The notes beneath the pieces are model-generated. The model had not been told where the DNA came from. It made no database searches and was given only the letters and a program-made list of their open reading frames with translations. Positions 27,842-36,327 of a stretch of 64,000 nucleotides of DNA are shown here, piece by piece (positions within the stretch are counted from its first letter, which is position 1; each line of letters starts with the position of its first letter). This DNA comes from Kistimonas scapharcae. Its GTDB lineage: Bacteria > Pseudomonadota > Gammaproteobacteria > Pseudomonadales > Endozoicomonadaceae. Location of the stretch: positions 72,723-136,722 of the forward strand of contig NZ_BAABFL010000016.1 in assembly GCF_039540975.1 (NCBI RefSeq), written 5' to 3'. The position numbers and the translations under genes were made by a program.

Positions 27842-28593
27842 GACTTGGTTTCTCCCGGATGAGTGTAAAACGTGGCGCCCCGTAACCAGATCTTTAAAGC
27901 GTGCCAGTGGATCATGACCATCACTTTAAGGGTCATAAACGGCATCCGGGCCATAAGCTTCAGGAGCCGCCCGGTGGTCAGGGGGATTGCTTTGGTGTTT
28001 TGGGTTGCGACAAGCATCAGCTTGCCGTCGGAATACTCGTTGATTGCAGTGAACTGTCGTGTTCCGGCTTTTCTCAGGGTGAAGTGATAACAGGCATCCA
28101 TGCCAATAAATGGCGATACATGAAAAACCTTTTCTCGCTGGAATCGTACCGCCTGAGGCAATGGACGTCCTTTGTCATGCACAACATAGGGGTGCCGTTC
28201 ACCGAAGGTATTGCGGACTTCGAGAATAATGGCAATTAATTGCCCATCGTCGTTTTCACAATACCAGTGTGACATCGGATTGAAGGTATAACCGAGTACG
28301 CGGGGAAAGCAGAACAACGTAATCTTTGCCGGTACTTCCTGCAGCCCTGCCTGGCGTAGTGTTTCGTTTGCCCAGGCTATTAAACCCTTGCTATCCCCCG
28401 CACCATGATCACGGGTATAAAAGGACAACAGATTAAAACGGTTCAACGACAACAGAGGATTTTGCCGGCCCAGATGATCCAGCTGCATCAAATCAATGGC
28501 AACGCTGAATACCCGGTAAGAAAAACGGTATTCCACCGGAAATAAACGCCGGTGCATGACCTCGCCAGCGAACACACTCACGGGCTGGCTCAT
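27838..28593 (-). CDS. DUF1365 domain protein
   Basis: A 251-residue DUF1365 protein. Diagnostic segments are HRRLFPVEYRFSYRVF, LFCFPRVLGYTFNPMSHWYCE and KVFHVSPFIGMDACYHF. It occurs almost always with a Cfa-like methyltransferase and a flavin amine oxidase. The function is unknown, probably lipid modification. The ATG at 28593 overlaps the amine oxidase stop by 4 bases. Confidence 0.92.
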   Translation of the reverse strand: MSQPVSVFAGEVMHRRLFPVEYRFSYRVFSVAIDLMQLDHLGRQNPLLSLNRFNLLSFYTRDHGAGDSKGLIAWANETLRQAGLQEVPAKITLFCFPRVLGYTFNPMSHWYCENDDGQLIAIILEVRNTFGERHPYVVHDKGRPLPQAVRFQREKVFHVSPFIGMDACYHFTLRKAGTRQFTAINEYSDGKLMLVATQNTKAIPLTTGRLLKLMARMPFMTLKVMVMIHWHALKIWLRGATFYTHPGETKS

Positions 28594-29873
28594 ATCACCA
28601 CCTGCCAAGGCGCTTTAATACCCAGGCGATTGCAGAGCTCAACCGCAGACCGGATACCGTCTTCGTGGAATCCATAACCAAAATAACTGCCGCAGAACCA
28701 GCGGTTATTTTTTCCCTGCAGGTCTTTCAGCGATGATTGTGCGCGTATGGCCTCTCGGTCAAAAACCGGATGATGCCAGGTAATTCGCTTGATGACTTTA
28801 TTCTTAGCCGGCTCTGACAAAGGGTTCAGACTGACCAGATAATTCTTTGCGCCTTCAGGGAGTTTCTGCAGGATATTCATCCAATAGGTTACTGAAACCG
28901 GGCGCCCTGCCAGCCGGTAATCAGCCAGGTAGTTCCAGGATGACCACACCTTGCGGCGTTCAGGCATCAGACGTTCATCGGTGTGCAGCCAGGCAGTATT
29001 CTCCTGGTAGCGAAAACATGACAACAACGCCTGTTCATCCTCGGTCGCCCTTTTGCCCAACAAGGCCAGCGCCTCGTCAGCATGGCAGCCGAAGACAACG
29101 TTCTCTGCGAGGATCTGGTTTCCACTCGCGGTATGAATACGGTAAACCTGACCATCATGCTCGACCCGCTCCACGGGAGAATCACTGAAACGGGGCCCCG
29201 TCAGCTGCGCCAGAAGCGCCTGAACATAGGCCTGACTGCCGCCCTTGACGGAATACCATTGTGGGCGATCAGACACGGATAGCAGCCCATGATTGGCAAA
29301 GAAACGCAGGAAACTGGCGGCAGGAAATTCCAGCATGGTAGCCAACGGGCAAGACCAGATCGCCGCAGCCATCGGCAGCAGGTAGTGATCACGAATCCCC
29401 TCCCCCAACCGCAACTGGTTCAGGTAGTCCCTCAGCGACAAATCAGGCTCAATACCGGAAGACAGGTCCTCACGGGCCCTGGCATTGAACTTGAGAATAT
29501 CGGCAATCATCCGCCAGTGGGAAGGACTGAACAGCTTACTGCGCTGGGCAAACAAGGTATCCAGGTTATCACCGGCATACTCAATATCGCCCTGCCCAAT
29601 TGAGGCAGAAAAAGTCATGGGCACGGCCTGGCAGTCAACATTCAGATGGTCAAAAAAACTGGAGAGATGGGGGTAGTTTTTGCGGTTGAAGACGATAAAG
29701 CCGGTATCAATACCCATAGGGCCAGCAGGATCATCGACCGGCACCGTATGCGTATGACCCCCAAACCATTGATTTTGTTCAATCAGAGCAACATCATGGT
29801 GTCGGGACAGCAGCCAGGCTGAGACCAGTCCGGACACACCAGCGCCGATTACAGCAAATTCACAGGTATGCAT
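28590..29873 (-). CDS. FAD-dependent amine oxidase / desaturase-like flavoprotein
   Basis: A 427-residue flavoprotein. The N-terminal FAD-binding motif is VIGAGVSGLVSAWLL, followed by EQNQWFGGHTHTV, and the C-terminal FAD segment is FCGSYFGYGFHEDGIRSA. It belongs to the amine-oxidase/phytoene-desaturase superfamily and heads the three-gene lipid operon. The substrate is unknown. A LitR-type box lies 16 bases upstream of its ATG. Confidence 0.88.
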   Translation of the reverse strand: MHTCEFAVIGAGVSGLVSAWLLSRHHDVALIEQNQWFGGHTHTVPVDDPAGPMGIDTGFIVFNRKNYPHLSSFFDHLNVDCQAVPMTFSASIGQGDIEYAGDNLDTLFAQRSKLFSPSHWRMIADILKFNARAREDLSSGIEPDLSLRDYLNQLRLGEGIRDHYLLPMAAAIWSCPLATMLEFPAASFLRFFANHGLLSVSDRPQWYSVKGGSQAYVQALLAQLTGPRFSDSPVERVEHDGQVYRIHTASGNQILAENVVFGCHADEALALLGKRATEDEQALLSCFRYQENTAWLHTDERLMPERRKVWSSWNYLADYRLAGRPVSVTYWMNILQKLPEGAKNYLVSLNPLSEPAKNKVIKRITWHHPVFDREAIRAQSSLKDLQGKNNRWFCGSYFGYGFHEDGIRSAVELCNRLGIKAPWQVVI

Positions 29874-29888
29874 GACTTCGCCCTTTCT

Positions 29889-29912
29889 TGTACATTATAT
29901 TTTTATTGTATA
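29889..29912. promoter_or_regulatory. LitR/PplR-type box between amine oxidase and SDR genes
   Basis: TGTACA-N12-TGTATA, a full match to the box. It serves two divergent units: TATAAT on plus at 29909-29914 for the SDR gene and TATAAT on minus at 29899-29894 for the amine oxidase operon. On the SDR side a TTGTAC lies 15 bases before TATAAT, as at the other N12 boxes. Confidence 0.72.
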
Positions 29913-29940
29913 ATAAATATAGTCGATGCGAGAGTAAACC

Positions 29941-30720
29941 ATGTATAAGAAAAAGGCATTACCCCAGCATATCTGGATTATTGGCGGCAGCACTGGTATT
30001 GGCCGGGCACTGGCTCTGGATCTTGCGCAGCAGGGATGCAGGGTCGCCGTGAGTGCCAGAAATCCTGATAATCTTGTACAACTCGAAAAAGCCAGCAAAA
30101 GCGCTACAGGCCAATTAATGGGGTATCCTTGTGATGCGACTCAACTACAAGCGCTTCACAACAATGCTGACCAGATTTTCAGCCAGCAAGGCATTCCTGA
30201 CGTGGTCATCCTGAACGCCGCCATTTACGACCCACTGGAACCGGACACCTTTTCTTCTGAGCAGGAATGGGAGGTCATGCGTATCAACATACACAGCGTC
30301 TTTAATGGGCTGGACATGTGCCTCAACTACTTCCCTGCGCCTCCGAAGCAGATTCTCATAACCGTCAGCCCCTCAGGCTATCGAGGCTTACCGGGAGCAG
30401 GGGCATACGGTGCCAGCAAGGCCGCACTAATCAATCTGGCTGAATCCATGCGCCCGACACTGGCCAGACGAGGTACTCGCCTGCGACTTATCAGTCCGGG
30501 ATTTGTCGACACTCGCCTGACCCGAAAAAACCGCTTTGCCATGCCGGTACTCTTAACACCACAGCAAGCCAGCCAACGTATCATTCAAGGCCTGAGGGGA
30601 AACCAATTCGAAATTGCATTTCCGAAACGATTAATCTGGCCACTAAAACTCCTTTCACTGCTGCCGGCTTCCCTATGGTTTAAGCTGACTGCGGAACTTC
30701 AGAAAAGAGATCCGGAATAA
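29941..30720 (+). CDS. short-chain dehydrogenase/reductase (light-cluster SDR)
   Basis: A 259-residue SDR with WIIGGSTGIGRALALDL (nucleotide binding), NAA in VILNAAIYD, and the catalytic residues in VSPSGYRGLPGAGAYGASKAAL. The same SDR accompanies cfa, DUF1365 and amine oxidase genes in Pseudomonas light clusters. The substrate is unknown. It starts 29 bases after the LitR-type box. Its last 41 bases overlap the converging MerR gene. Confidence 0.88.
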   Translation: MYKKKALPQHIWIIGGSTGIGRALALDLAQQGCRVAVSARNPDNLVQLEKASKSATGQLMGYPCDATQLQALHNNADQIFSQQGIPDVVILNAAIYDPLEPDTFSSEQEWEVMRINIHSVFNGLDMCLNYFPAPPKQILITVSPSGYRGLPGAGAYGASKAALINLAESMRPTLARRGTRLRLISPGFVDTRLTRKNRFAMPVLLTPQQASQRIIQGLRGNQFEIAFPKRLIWPLKLLSLLPASLWFKLTAELQKRDPE

Positions 30721-31645
30721 CGGATCCCAGTGTCTGGTCAGAGCCAGGCAATAAGAGGTGGAACCCGCCTGGCACCAGTATCTTTTGATGGATTCTGGCA
30801 CTCTGACCGGCGACAATCACCGGCACGGTCAGCGTTTGCCCGACACGCAACAAATCCCGAGACAAGGTCGTTCGATCCAGCGCTGAGTTCCCCTGCAAAA
30901 CGACAGCTGCCACCTGTAGTTTCTCTGCTGCCAGCGGAATTTCGATGAGGGGAATACTGGCGCCAAGATAATGAACGACACAGCCGTGCGAGGCCGCAGA
31001 GAGCGATAAAAGGAGCAACTCCATTTCTGAGACTTCACCAGGCAGAGTAAGAAACATGACACTGCAGCCACCATCAGCCTGCGACTGACGGTTCGCGTTG
31101 TACAGTTTCAATCCGATACGCGTCCTCAGGAAATTCTCCAGAAAACGCTCTTCCAGCCGGTCACCGTACAATCCCTGCCAAGCGCTCTGCAATTTGTCGA
31201 GCATCGGCCCAAACAATCGCAGAATGACGGTATCTGCGGGGTACTCAGCCATCGCCTGATTGAACACACTATCCAGTCGTTCTTCATTCAATGCCTTGAG
31301 TGCTGCAATGAAACGATGCTGGTAGATATCCCAGACACCATCATCAGAAAGACTGGCCTCCGGCTCCGGCGCGGTTACGGACTCTTCAAGCAACTTGCTC
31401 ACTTTACTGACGGAGACACCCCGGTTTATCCAGTCCGTGATGGCGCGGATCTGCCTGACATGATCTTCAGAGTAAAGACGGTGCCCCTTGGGGGTTCGGT
31501 GAGGTTTCAACAAGCCATAGCGACGCTCCCACGCTCTCAGGGTGACAGCATTGACGCCCGTCAGCCGGGACACTTCCCGGATGGGCAACATTGCGGAATT
31601 AGCGCCTTCGATATCAGGGAGAACGTCTTCTTTATCAGTCATCAC
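30680..31645 (-). CDS. MerR-family regulator, class II LitR (B12 ligands lost)
   Basis: A 321-residue regulator. An N-terminal MerR helix-turn-helix (PIREVSRLTGVNAVTLRAWERRYGL is residues 21-45) is followed by helical and cobalamin-binding-like domains. In CarH/LitR class I proteins B12 binds through Wx9EH and ExHxxG. Here the first reads W156-x9-E166-R167 and the second E204-V-S206-E-M-E209, so both histidines are gone. This matches class II LitR proteins, which depend on a separate LOV photoreceptor rather than on B12. It likely represses the boxed promoters in the dark. No box lies before its own start. Confidence 0.85.
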   Translation of the reverse strand: MMTDKEDVLPDIEGANSAMLPIREVSRLTGVNAVTLRAWERRYGLLKPHRTPKGHRLYSEDHVRQIRAITDWINRGVSVSKVSKLLEESVTAPEPEASLSDDGVWDIYQHRFIAALKALNEERLDSVFNQAMAEYPADTVILRLFGPMLDKLQSAWQGLYGDRLEERFLENFLRTRIGLKLYNANRQSQADGGCSVMFLTLPGEVSEMELLLLSLSAASHGCVVHYLGASIPLIEIPLAAEKLQVAAVVLQGNSALDRTTLSRDLLRVGQTLTVPVIVAGQSARIHQKILVPGGFHLLLPGSDQTLGSVIPDLFSEVPQSA

Positions 31646-31747
31646 TTGCGGTTTCCTTTGATCCCGGGCGATTCTACAGAATCACGCACCGCCTGTCCCA
31701 AGCAGGTCTTGATTGTTTGACGGCTTCAGCAAATGGACAGACTATGC

Positions 31748-32722
31748 CTATATTGTGTTCCTTAAACCCAGCACCTCAGGATGCGGCTGAAGATAAACCT
31801 GCTGTTGAATATAGTCACCACCACTGCGTTGCAGGTAGTTTCTCAGCATGGTCATCGGTACCACGAGGGGCAGTACGCCCTGCCGATACTGCTCAATGAG
31901 TTTAAGAATCTCTTCACGCTCACTGCCTGCGACGGTCTTCTTGAGATAGCCCATCAGGTGTAGCATCACGTTAGTATGGGACTTCCGCGTCGCACGCTTA
32001 GCTAGCGTTGCCATGAAGATATGGATGAAAGTTTCCATTAGTTCATCAATCGGAACCGCTTTACCCTTTGCAATCCATTGACCCAGTTCGGTGTAATTTT
32101 GCGGGCTGTGGGCCATGACCTGGTACTTGTATGCCGTATAGAAATCAGCCACTGCCTTGTGCGATGGGTCAGGCATTACTTCGGTTTGCCAGCGGTGCCA
32201 GGCAAATACCCGGGTGAAAAAATTCTCGCGCAGGATCGGGTCATGCAGACGCCCCTCCTCTTCCACCGGTAACAACGGATTCTCTGTCATCAGGCTGCGG
32301 GCAAACACACCCGGTCCATTATCACCCGATGGAATACCATTTTCTCCGTAGATCTTCACCCGCTCCATCCCACAGCTGGGCGATTTCTGCATGAGAATAT
32401 AACCACTGATATCCTTGAGCTCGCGTGCTTTCTCTCGCCCATAAGCTTCGAGCTGTTCTGTCACGTCACGATCAGGTGTATCCGTACCCACAACACGGTA
32501 GTTATCAGACGTCCCCACCAAGCGAATAGGTTCTCTTGGTGTCCCCAGACCAATGCCGACCTCCGGACAGACCGGCAGAAAATTGAAATATTCCGCCAAT
32601 GTATTCATACAAAAAGATGAGCGCTTATGTTGGCCGTTATAACGAACCTTGTGCCCCATCAGGCAAGCACTAATACCCAAGGTTATATGACGCTGTGGTT
32701 TTTCTAGTGGTACAATAGCCAT
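31748..32722 (-). CDS. DUF523/DUF1722 (YbgA-like) protein
   Basis: A 324-residue two-domain protein. The N-terminal DUF523 domain has LGISACLMGHKVRYNGQHKR and CPEVGIGLGTPREPIRL; the C-terminal DUF1722 domain (about residues 190-310) ends in a region typical of YbgA. The two are often fused beside photolyase. Function is unknown, maybe tied to DNA repair or photoprotection. The ATG at 32722 has an AGAGGT site; earlier in-frame codons lie inside the operator. Confidence 0.9.
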   Translation of the reverse strand: MAIVPLEKPQRHITLGISACLMGHKVRYNGQHKRSSFCMNTLAEYFNFLPVCPEVGIGLGTPREPIRLVGTSDNYRVVGTDTPDRDVTEQLEAYGREKARELKDISGYILMQKSPSCGMERVKIYGENGIPSGDNGPGVFARSLMTENPLLPVEEEGRLHDPILRENFFTRVFAWHRWQTEVMPDPSHKAVADFYTAYKYQVMAHSPQNYTELGQWIAKGKAVPIDELMETFIHIFMATLAKRATRKSHTNVMLHLMGYLKKTVAGSEREEILKLIEQYRQGVLPLVVPMTMLRNYLQRSGGDYIQQQVYLQPHPEVLGLRNTI

Positions 32723-32738
32723 GAGCACCTCTTTTTTT

Positions 32739-32763
32739 TGTACAATCATAAAAACAATGTACA
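32739..32763. promoter_or_regulatory. variant LitR/PplR-type box (13-base spacer)
   Basis: TGTACA-N13-TGTACA between the DUF523/DUF1722 gene (minus) and the LOV gene (plus). Both arms are perfect TGTACA, unlike the other boxes, but the spacer is one base longer. A lone TGTACA half-site also lies at 32854-32859, 24 bases before the LOV ATG. Confidence 0.55.
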
Positions 32764-32883
32764 ACTTTATATCAGTTTAGCAAAGCAATCCCTGACAAAT
32801 TCGTCAGTATTGCCACCGCAAAACTTGATAACCGGCCTGGATATTCACATAGTTGTACAAGGCGCTTTTTGGGAGAGAAGGCA

Positions 32884-33336
32884 ATGATTGAGCCGACCTT
32901 GCTGGAAAAACTGGTGGATGAATCGAATGACGGGATTGTCGTCGCCGAACGCGAAGGCGATGAGAATGTTCTCATTTACACCAATGCAGCCTTCGAACGC
33001 CTGACCGGCTATAGCAGTGAGGAAATCCTGTATCAGGATTGCCGCTTCCTGCAGAAAGAGGATCGCTGCCAGGATGCAATTCAACGGATTCGCGAAGCGC
33101 TCAAACAGGATCAACCCACGTGCGAAGTCGTCCGCAACTACCGTAAAGATGGATCCATGTTCTGGAACGAACTGCGCATCACCCCGGTATTCAATGACGA
33201 TGACCAGCTGATGTATTACATCGGTATCCAGAAAGATGTCACTGAACAGATGGAAGCCCGGGAAAAAATTGAAGCACTCGAGCAGGAGATCGAGGCGCTA
33301 AAATCAAAAATTGCATCACTCGAAGGCGGTAAATAA
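32884..33336 (+). CDS. short LOV blue-light photoreceptor
   Basis: A 150-residue single LOV domain with short flanks. The flavin-adduct cysteine is Cys53 in ILYQDCRFLQ, the same context and number as in Pseudomonas putida PpSB1-LOV. FMN-binding features NYRKDGSMFWNEL and YYIGIQKDVTEQ follow, then a C-terminal coiled coil (IEALEQEIEALKSKIASLEG). Blue light should form a cysteinyl-FMN adduct. In this family the LOV protein acts as antirepressor of class II LitR, and the neighbour regulator fits. The ATG at 32884 is preferred because a GGGAGAGAAGG site precedes it. Confidence 0.93.
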   Translation: MIEPTLLEKLVDESNDGIVVAEREGDENVLIYTNAAFERLTGYSSEEILYQDCRFLQKEDRCQDAIQRIREALKQDQPTCEVVRNYRKDGSMFWNELRITPVFNDDDQLMYYIGIQKDVTEQMEAREKIEALEQEIEALKSKIASLEGGK

Positions 33337-33369
33337 CAGACATCACGACTAGCGTCCATCATAAAAGCA

Positions 33370-33807
33370 TCAGTCGTCTGATAGCCTCCTCTTCAGCGCC
33401 CTGATAATTGAACCCACTATTGGCAGATGCTCGTAAAGGAAAGCGCCAGCATCAAAGTAATCCCGATGGCGAATCACCTTGCCTGCTTCAGTAAATTCCA
33501 GTCGACTGCAACCGGGAATATCAATGGGCTCACCGCCCCGCAGCCGCGGATGCGCATAACGCAACACCCACTCGACACAGGCCTGATCATCATCAACCAG
33601 CGTTTTACTAAAAGAGAAACGGACTTCAGTCACATTCTCATACATGTTGGCGATATACTGCCTCAAGGACGATAAGCCCTGCACATGATGCAAGGGATCA
33701 GAAAAGGCTATATTTTCATCGTAGATCTGATCCAGCGTATCAATCGTGTCAGCGCTTATCGCAGACCACACTTCAAGAAACCGGCCGAGATGTTCAGAGT
33801 CATTCAT
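33370..33807 (-). CDS. NTF2/SnoaL-like protein
   Basis: A 145-residue SnoaL-like cone-fold protein (RFLEVWSAISADTIDTLDQIYDENI start, HRDYFDAGAFLYEHLP near the end). Such proteins are enzymes or binding proteins with a conserved acidic/His pocket. It occurs in the same light clusters in pseudomonads. Function unknown. It follows the photolyase gene with an ATGA overlap. Confidence 0.85.
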   Translation of the reverse strand: MNDSEHLGRFLEVWSAISADTIDTLDQIYDENIAFSDPLHHVQGLSSLRQYIANMYENVTEVRFSFSKTLVDDDQACVEWVLRYAHPRLRGGEPIDIPGCSRLEFTEAGKVIRHRDYFDAGAFLYEHLPIVGSIIRALKRRLSDD

Positions 33808-35234
33808 GAACGCAACCCTTTGAAGGCCTCTATCACACGCTGGCGTGATGCGGAATGATCAACAATCGGCGCCGGATAATCCAATGCGCCGAACAAATCG
33901 CCCGTCTTTCCCTTCAACGGTTGATGAATTGCTTTATTGTCCAGCGCTGCCAGCTCAGGCACCCACGTACGAATGAACGTGCCGTCCGGGTCAAATTTCT
34001 CGGATTGGCTGACAGGATTAAACATCCTGAAATACGGCGCCGCATCGGTACCGGTACTGGCTGACCACTGCCATCCCCCGTTATTAGCGGCCAAATCGCC
34101 ATCCACCAGATGACGCATGAAAAAGCGCTCGCCTATTCGCCAATCCAGCATCAGGTTCTTGGACAGGAACATCGCGGTCACCATGCGCAAACGGTTATGC
34201 ATCCAGCCCGTAGCCACCAACTGTCGCATGGCTGCATCGACCAGGGGAAAGCCGGTTTTTCCGGATTCCCAGGCTTCCTGTAAAGCAGAGTCATGCCGCC
34301 AGCTCAGCTTGTCCGTTTCAACCTGAAAAGGACGATGCATCGAAACCCGGGGAAACGCGACCAGTATATGCTTGTAAAACTCTCGCCATACCAACTCCCC
34401 TAACCAACAGGTAATACCGGCATTCCCACTATCCAGTTCACCATTGTTGGCACAAACGGCGGCATCAAAACACTGACGAATAGACAACACGCCAGCCACC
34501 AGCCAAGGTGACAGACTGCTTGTGCCATCCAAAGCGGGAAAGTCTCGCTGCTCAGCATAGCGTTGAACGCGCGATTCAATAAAATCGTTTAAACATTTAT
34601 GGGCAGACGCCTCATCAGGTTCCCATCGTTCAAGGATATTGGATGCCGTCGGAGTATACCGATCAACAGGAACAGGGTCTGAAGCGATATCAAGAGACGT
34701 TTGCTTTGATGGTGATGGACACGGCATCCAGTCTTCAGGACGCAGATGCCGGTAGACGGCTTTCTTGAAGGGTGTGAAAACCTTGAAAGCCTCCCCCTTT
34801 CCCGTCATTACCCGGCCAGGTTCTACCAGAACCGCATCCGTGAAACGATGCGAAGAGAGCCCGGCGGCATCAAATGCTTCTATTACTTTCCTGTCCCTGT
34901 TTTGCTCATTAACACCGTATTCATCATTAAACCAGATACCCTGACATTCCAAGGAACGTGCAAGATTGAGCAACAACTCTGCAGAATCAGAATAATAAAC
35001 AGCCTCTTTAACCAGCAAAGGGATATTGAGCTTAGCCAAACGCTGCTGAAGCGAAGCCACACAAGAAAGACTGAAAAACAATTTATTCGGACTATCGTCA
35101 TGATTAGCCCACTGACCCGGCTGGATCAGGTAAACACCCACCACATCACCAGCCTGGGATGCCTGATAAAGCGCCTTGTTATCTTCAGCCCTGATATCGG
35201 TCCGGAACCATACCAGTTGTCGGGTTTTAGCCAC
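33804..35234 (-). CDS. phrB: deoxyribodipyrimidine photolyase
   Basis: A 476-residue class I CPD photolyase that repairs UV-induced cyclobutane dimers with blue light. It starts RQLVWFRTDIRAEDNKAL (antenna domain). The FAD-binding domain carries WMHNRLRMVTAMFLSKNL and GDLAANNGGWQWSASTGTDAAPYFR, including the tryptophans and Asn of the active site. Length fits E. coli PhrB (472). The NTF2-like gene is co-transcribed downstream. A LitR-type box at 35284-35307 lies 50 bases upstream. Confidence 0.97.
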   Translation of the reverse strand: MAKTRQLVWFRTDIRAEDNKALYQASQAGDVVGVYLIQPGQWANHDDSPNKLFFSLSCVASLQQRLAKLNIPLLVKEAVYYSDSAELLLNLARSLECQGIWFNDEYGVNEQNRDRKVIEAFDAAGLSSHRFTDAVLVEPGRVMTGKGEAFKVFTPFKKAVYRHLRPEDWMPCPSPSKQTSLDIASDPVPVDRYTPTASNILERWEPDEASAHKCLNDFIESRVQRYAEQRDFPALDGTSSLSPWLVAGVLSIRQCFDAAVCANNGELDSGNAGITCWLGELVWREFYKHILVAFPRVSMHRPFQVETDKLSWRHDSALQEAWESGKTGFPLVDAAMRQLVATGWMHNRLRMVTAMFLSKNLMLDWRIGERFFMRHLVDGDLAANNGGWQWSASTGTDAAPYFRMFNPVSQSEKFDPDGTFIRTWVPELAALDNKAIHQPLKGKTGDLFGALDYPAPIVDHSASRQRVIEAFKGLRS

Positions 35235-35283
35235 ACCTTACCCTCCTCTCCGCCAGAGCTCTCAACATATCCCGAACCGTTCT

Positions 35284-35307
35284 TATACATTTATTTATAT
35301 ATGTATA
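35284..35307. promoter_or_regulatory. LitR/PplR-type box upstream of photolyase
   Basis: TATACA-N12-TGTATA, allowed by the consensus. On the minus strand it overlaps TTATAC-N15-TATAAG, with the same 15-base geometry as the other N12 boxes. It serves the photolyase-NTF2 operon and possibly the divergent HiPIP gene about 100 bases away. Confidence 0.65.
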
Positions 35308-35408
35308 AATATAAATTCAATACATACAAAAGAACATCAATAAGTTAGTCGTTTTACGAAGCTTTTTATACGTGGTTAGTCGTAATTAATCTAAAATGAA
35401 AAGTCCAC

Positions 35409-35714
35409 ATGCAAAGCAGACGTGATTTTCTGAAAAAAAAAACCGCTATTGGCGTTTCCCTGATTCCACTCGCAACACTCTCCCTTGCGGATGACAAGGT
35501 AGTGTCTGTTGATGAACCGATGGCAAAAAACTTTGGTTATATCCTCAATGTCGCAGACGCGAAGAGTGAGGAAAAGCACCAGGCTGGTCAGAAATGTGAA
35601 AACTGCGTGCTGTACGTCGAAGGGAACAAAGGCTGCAATCTTTTCCAGGGTAGGCATGTCAGCCCTGAATGCTGGTGCAAAGCATGGGCGTTAAAGCCAG
35701 GCGCCACACTGTAA
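35409..35714 (+). CDS. high-potential iron-sulfur protein (HiPIP)
   Basis: A 101-residue periplasmic HiPIP. The N-terminus carries a twin-arginine signal (SRRDFLKK) and a hydrophobic stretch. The [4Fe-4S] ligands are Cys63, Cys66, Cys76 and Cys90 in CENC ... GC ... ECWCKAW, with the aromatic spacing of the family. It carries electrons between periplasmic donors and oxidases or reductases. Its close neighbours are the light genes and a tRNA cluster; a shared role with photolyase is not established. Confidence 0.92.
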   Translation: MQSRRDFLKKKTAIGVSLIPLATLSLADDKVVSVDEPMAKNFGYILNVADAKSEEKHQAGQKCENCVLYVEGNKGCNLFQGRHVSPECWCKAWALKPGATL

Positions 35715-35731
35715 AAAATACTTTAGATAAC

Positions 35732-35763
35732 AAAAAAGCCGTCATCAGTGATGACGGCTTTTT
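35732..35763. terminator. bidirectional terminator between HiPIP gene and tRNA array 1
   Basis: A run AAAAAA, stem GCCGTCAT / ATGACGGC, then TTTTT. It can end the rightward HiPIP gene and the leftward tRNA transcript. A near-identical copy occurs at 43751-43783, also beside a tRNA-Gly. Confidence 0.88.
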
Positions 35764-35767
35764 AATC

Positions 35768-35843
<76 letters not shown>

Positions 35844-35912
35844 TTTTTAGCTGATTCTTTGTTTAACGACCGACATCCGGTCTCGAGCAGATGACACCAC
35901 TCAGTATAAAAG

Positions 35913-35988
35913 TGGCGTCCCCTAGGGGACTCGAACCCCTGTTACCGCCGTGAAAGGGCGGTGTCCTAGGCCACTAGACGAAGGGGAC
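35913..35988 (-). tRNA. tRNA-Glu(TTC), C-G isodecoder
   Basis: 76 bases with CCA. Acceptor GTCCCCT / AGGGGAC, anticodon loop CTTTCAC with CCGCC/GGCGG anticodon stem. Confidence 0.97.
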
Positions 35989-36010
35989 GCAAATTCTTAC
36001 AGGAAGAATT

Positions 36011-36086
<76 letters not shown>

Positions 36087-36142
36087 GCAAACATCCTCTC
36101 AACCAAGACAAAGAACAAGCTGTCTCAGCGAAGATGGAACGC

Positions 36143-36171
36143 ATTCTATGAACCTTAAGAAGTCTTGTCAA
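36143..36171 (-). promoter_or_regulatory. promoter of tRNA array 1
   Basis: Minus strand: TTGACA (36171-36166), 17-base spacer, TAGAAT (36148-36143). The discriminator begins GCGTTCC, GC-rich as expected for stringently controlled stable RNA promoters. Confidence 0.82.
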
Positions 36172-36251
36172 CCGACTGAAACAAAAAGACTTTTTTTGAA
36201 AAAAGACTGGAAAAGCAGCGTTATTCTCGTGTTATACTGCAGCCACTTCAC

Positions 36252-36327
36252 AGGCCAATAGCTCAATTGGTAGAGCACCGGTCTCCAAAACCGGGGGTTG
36301 GGGGTTCGATTCCCTCTTGGCCTGCCA
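36252..36327 (+). tRNA. tRNA-Trp(CCA)
   Basis: 76 bases with encoded CCA. Acceptor AGGCCAA / TTGGCCT, anticodon loop TCTCCAAAA with anticodon CCA, T-arm GTTCGAT. A TATACT -10-like element lies at 36233-36238. It stands alone on the plus strand. Confidence 0.97.
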
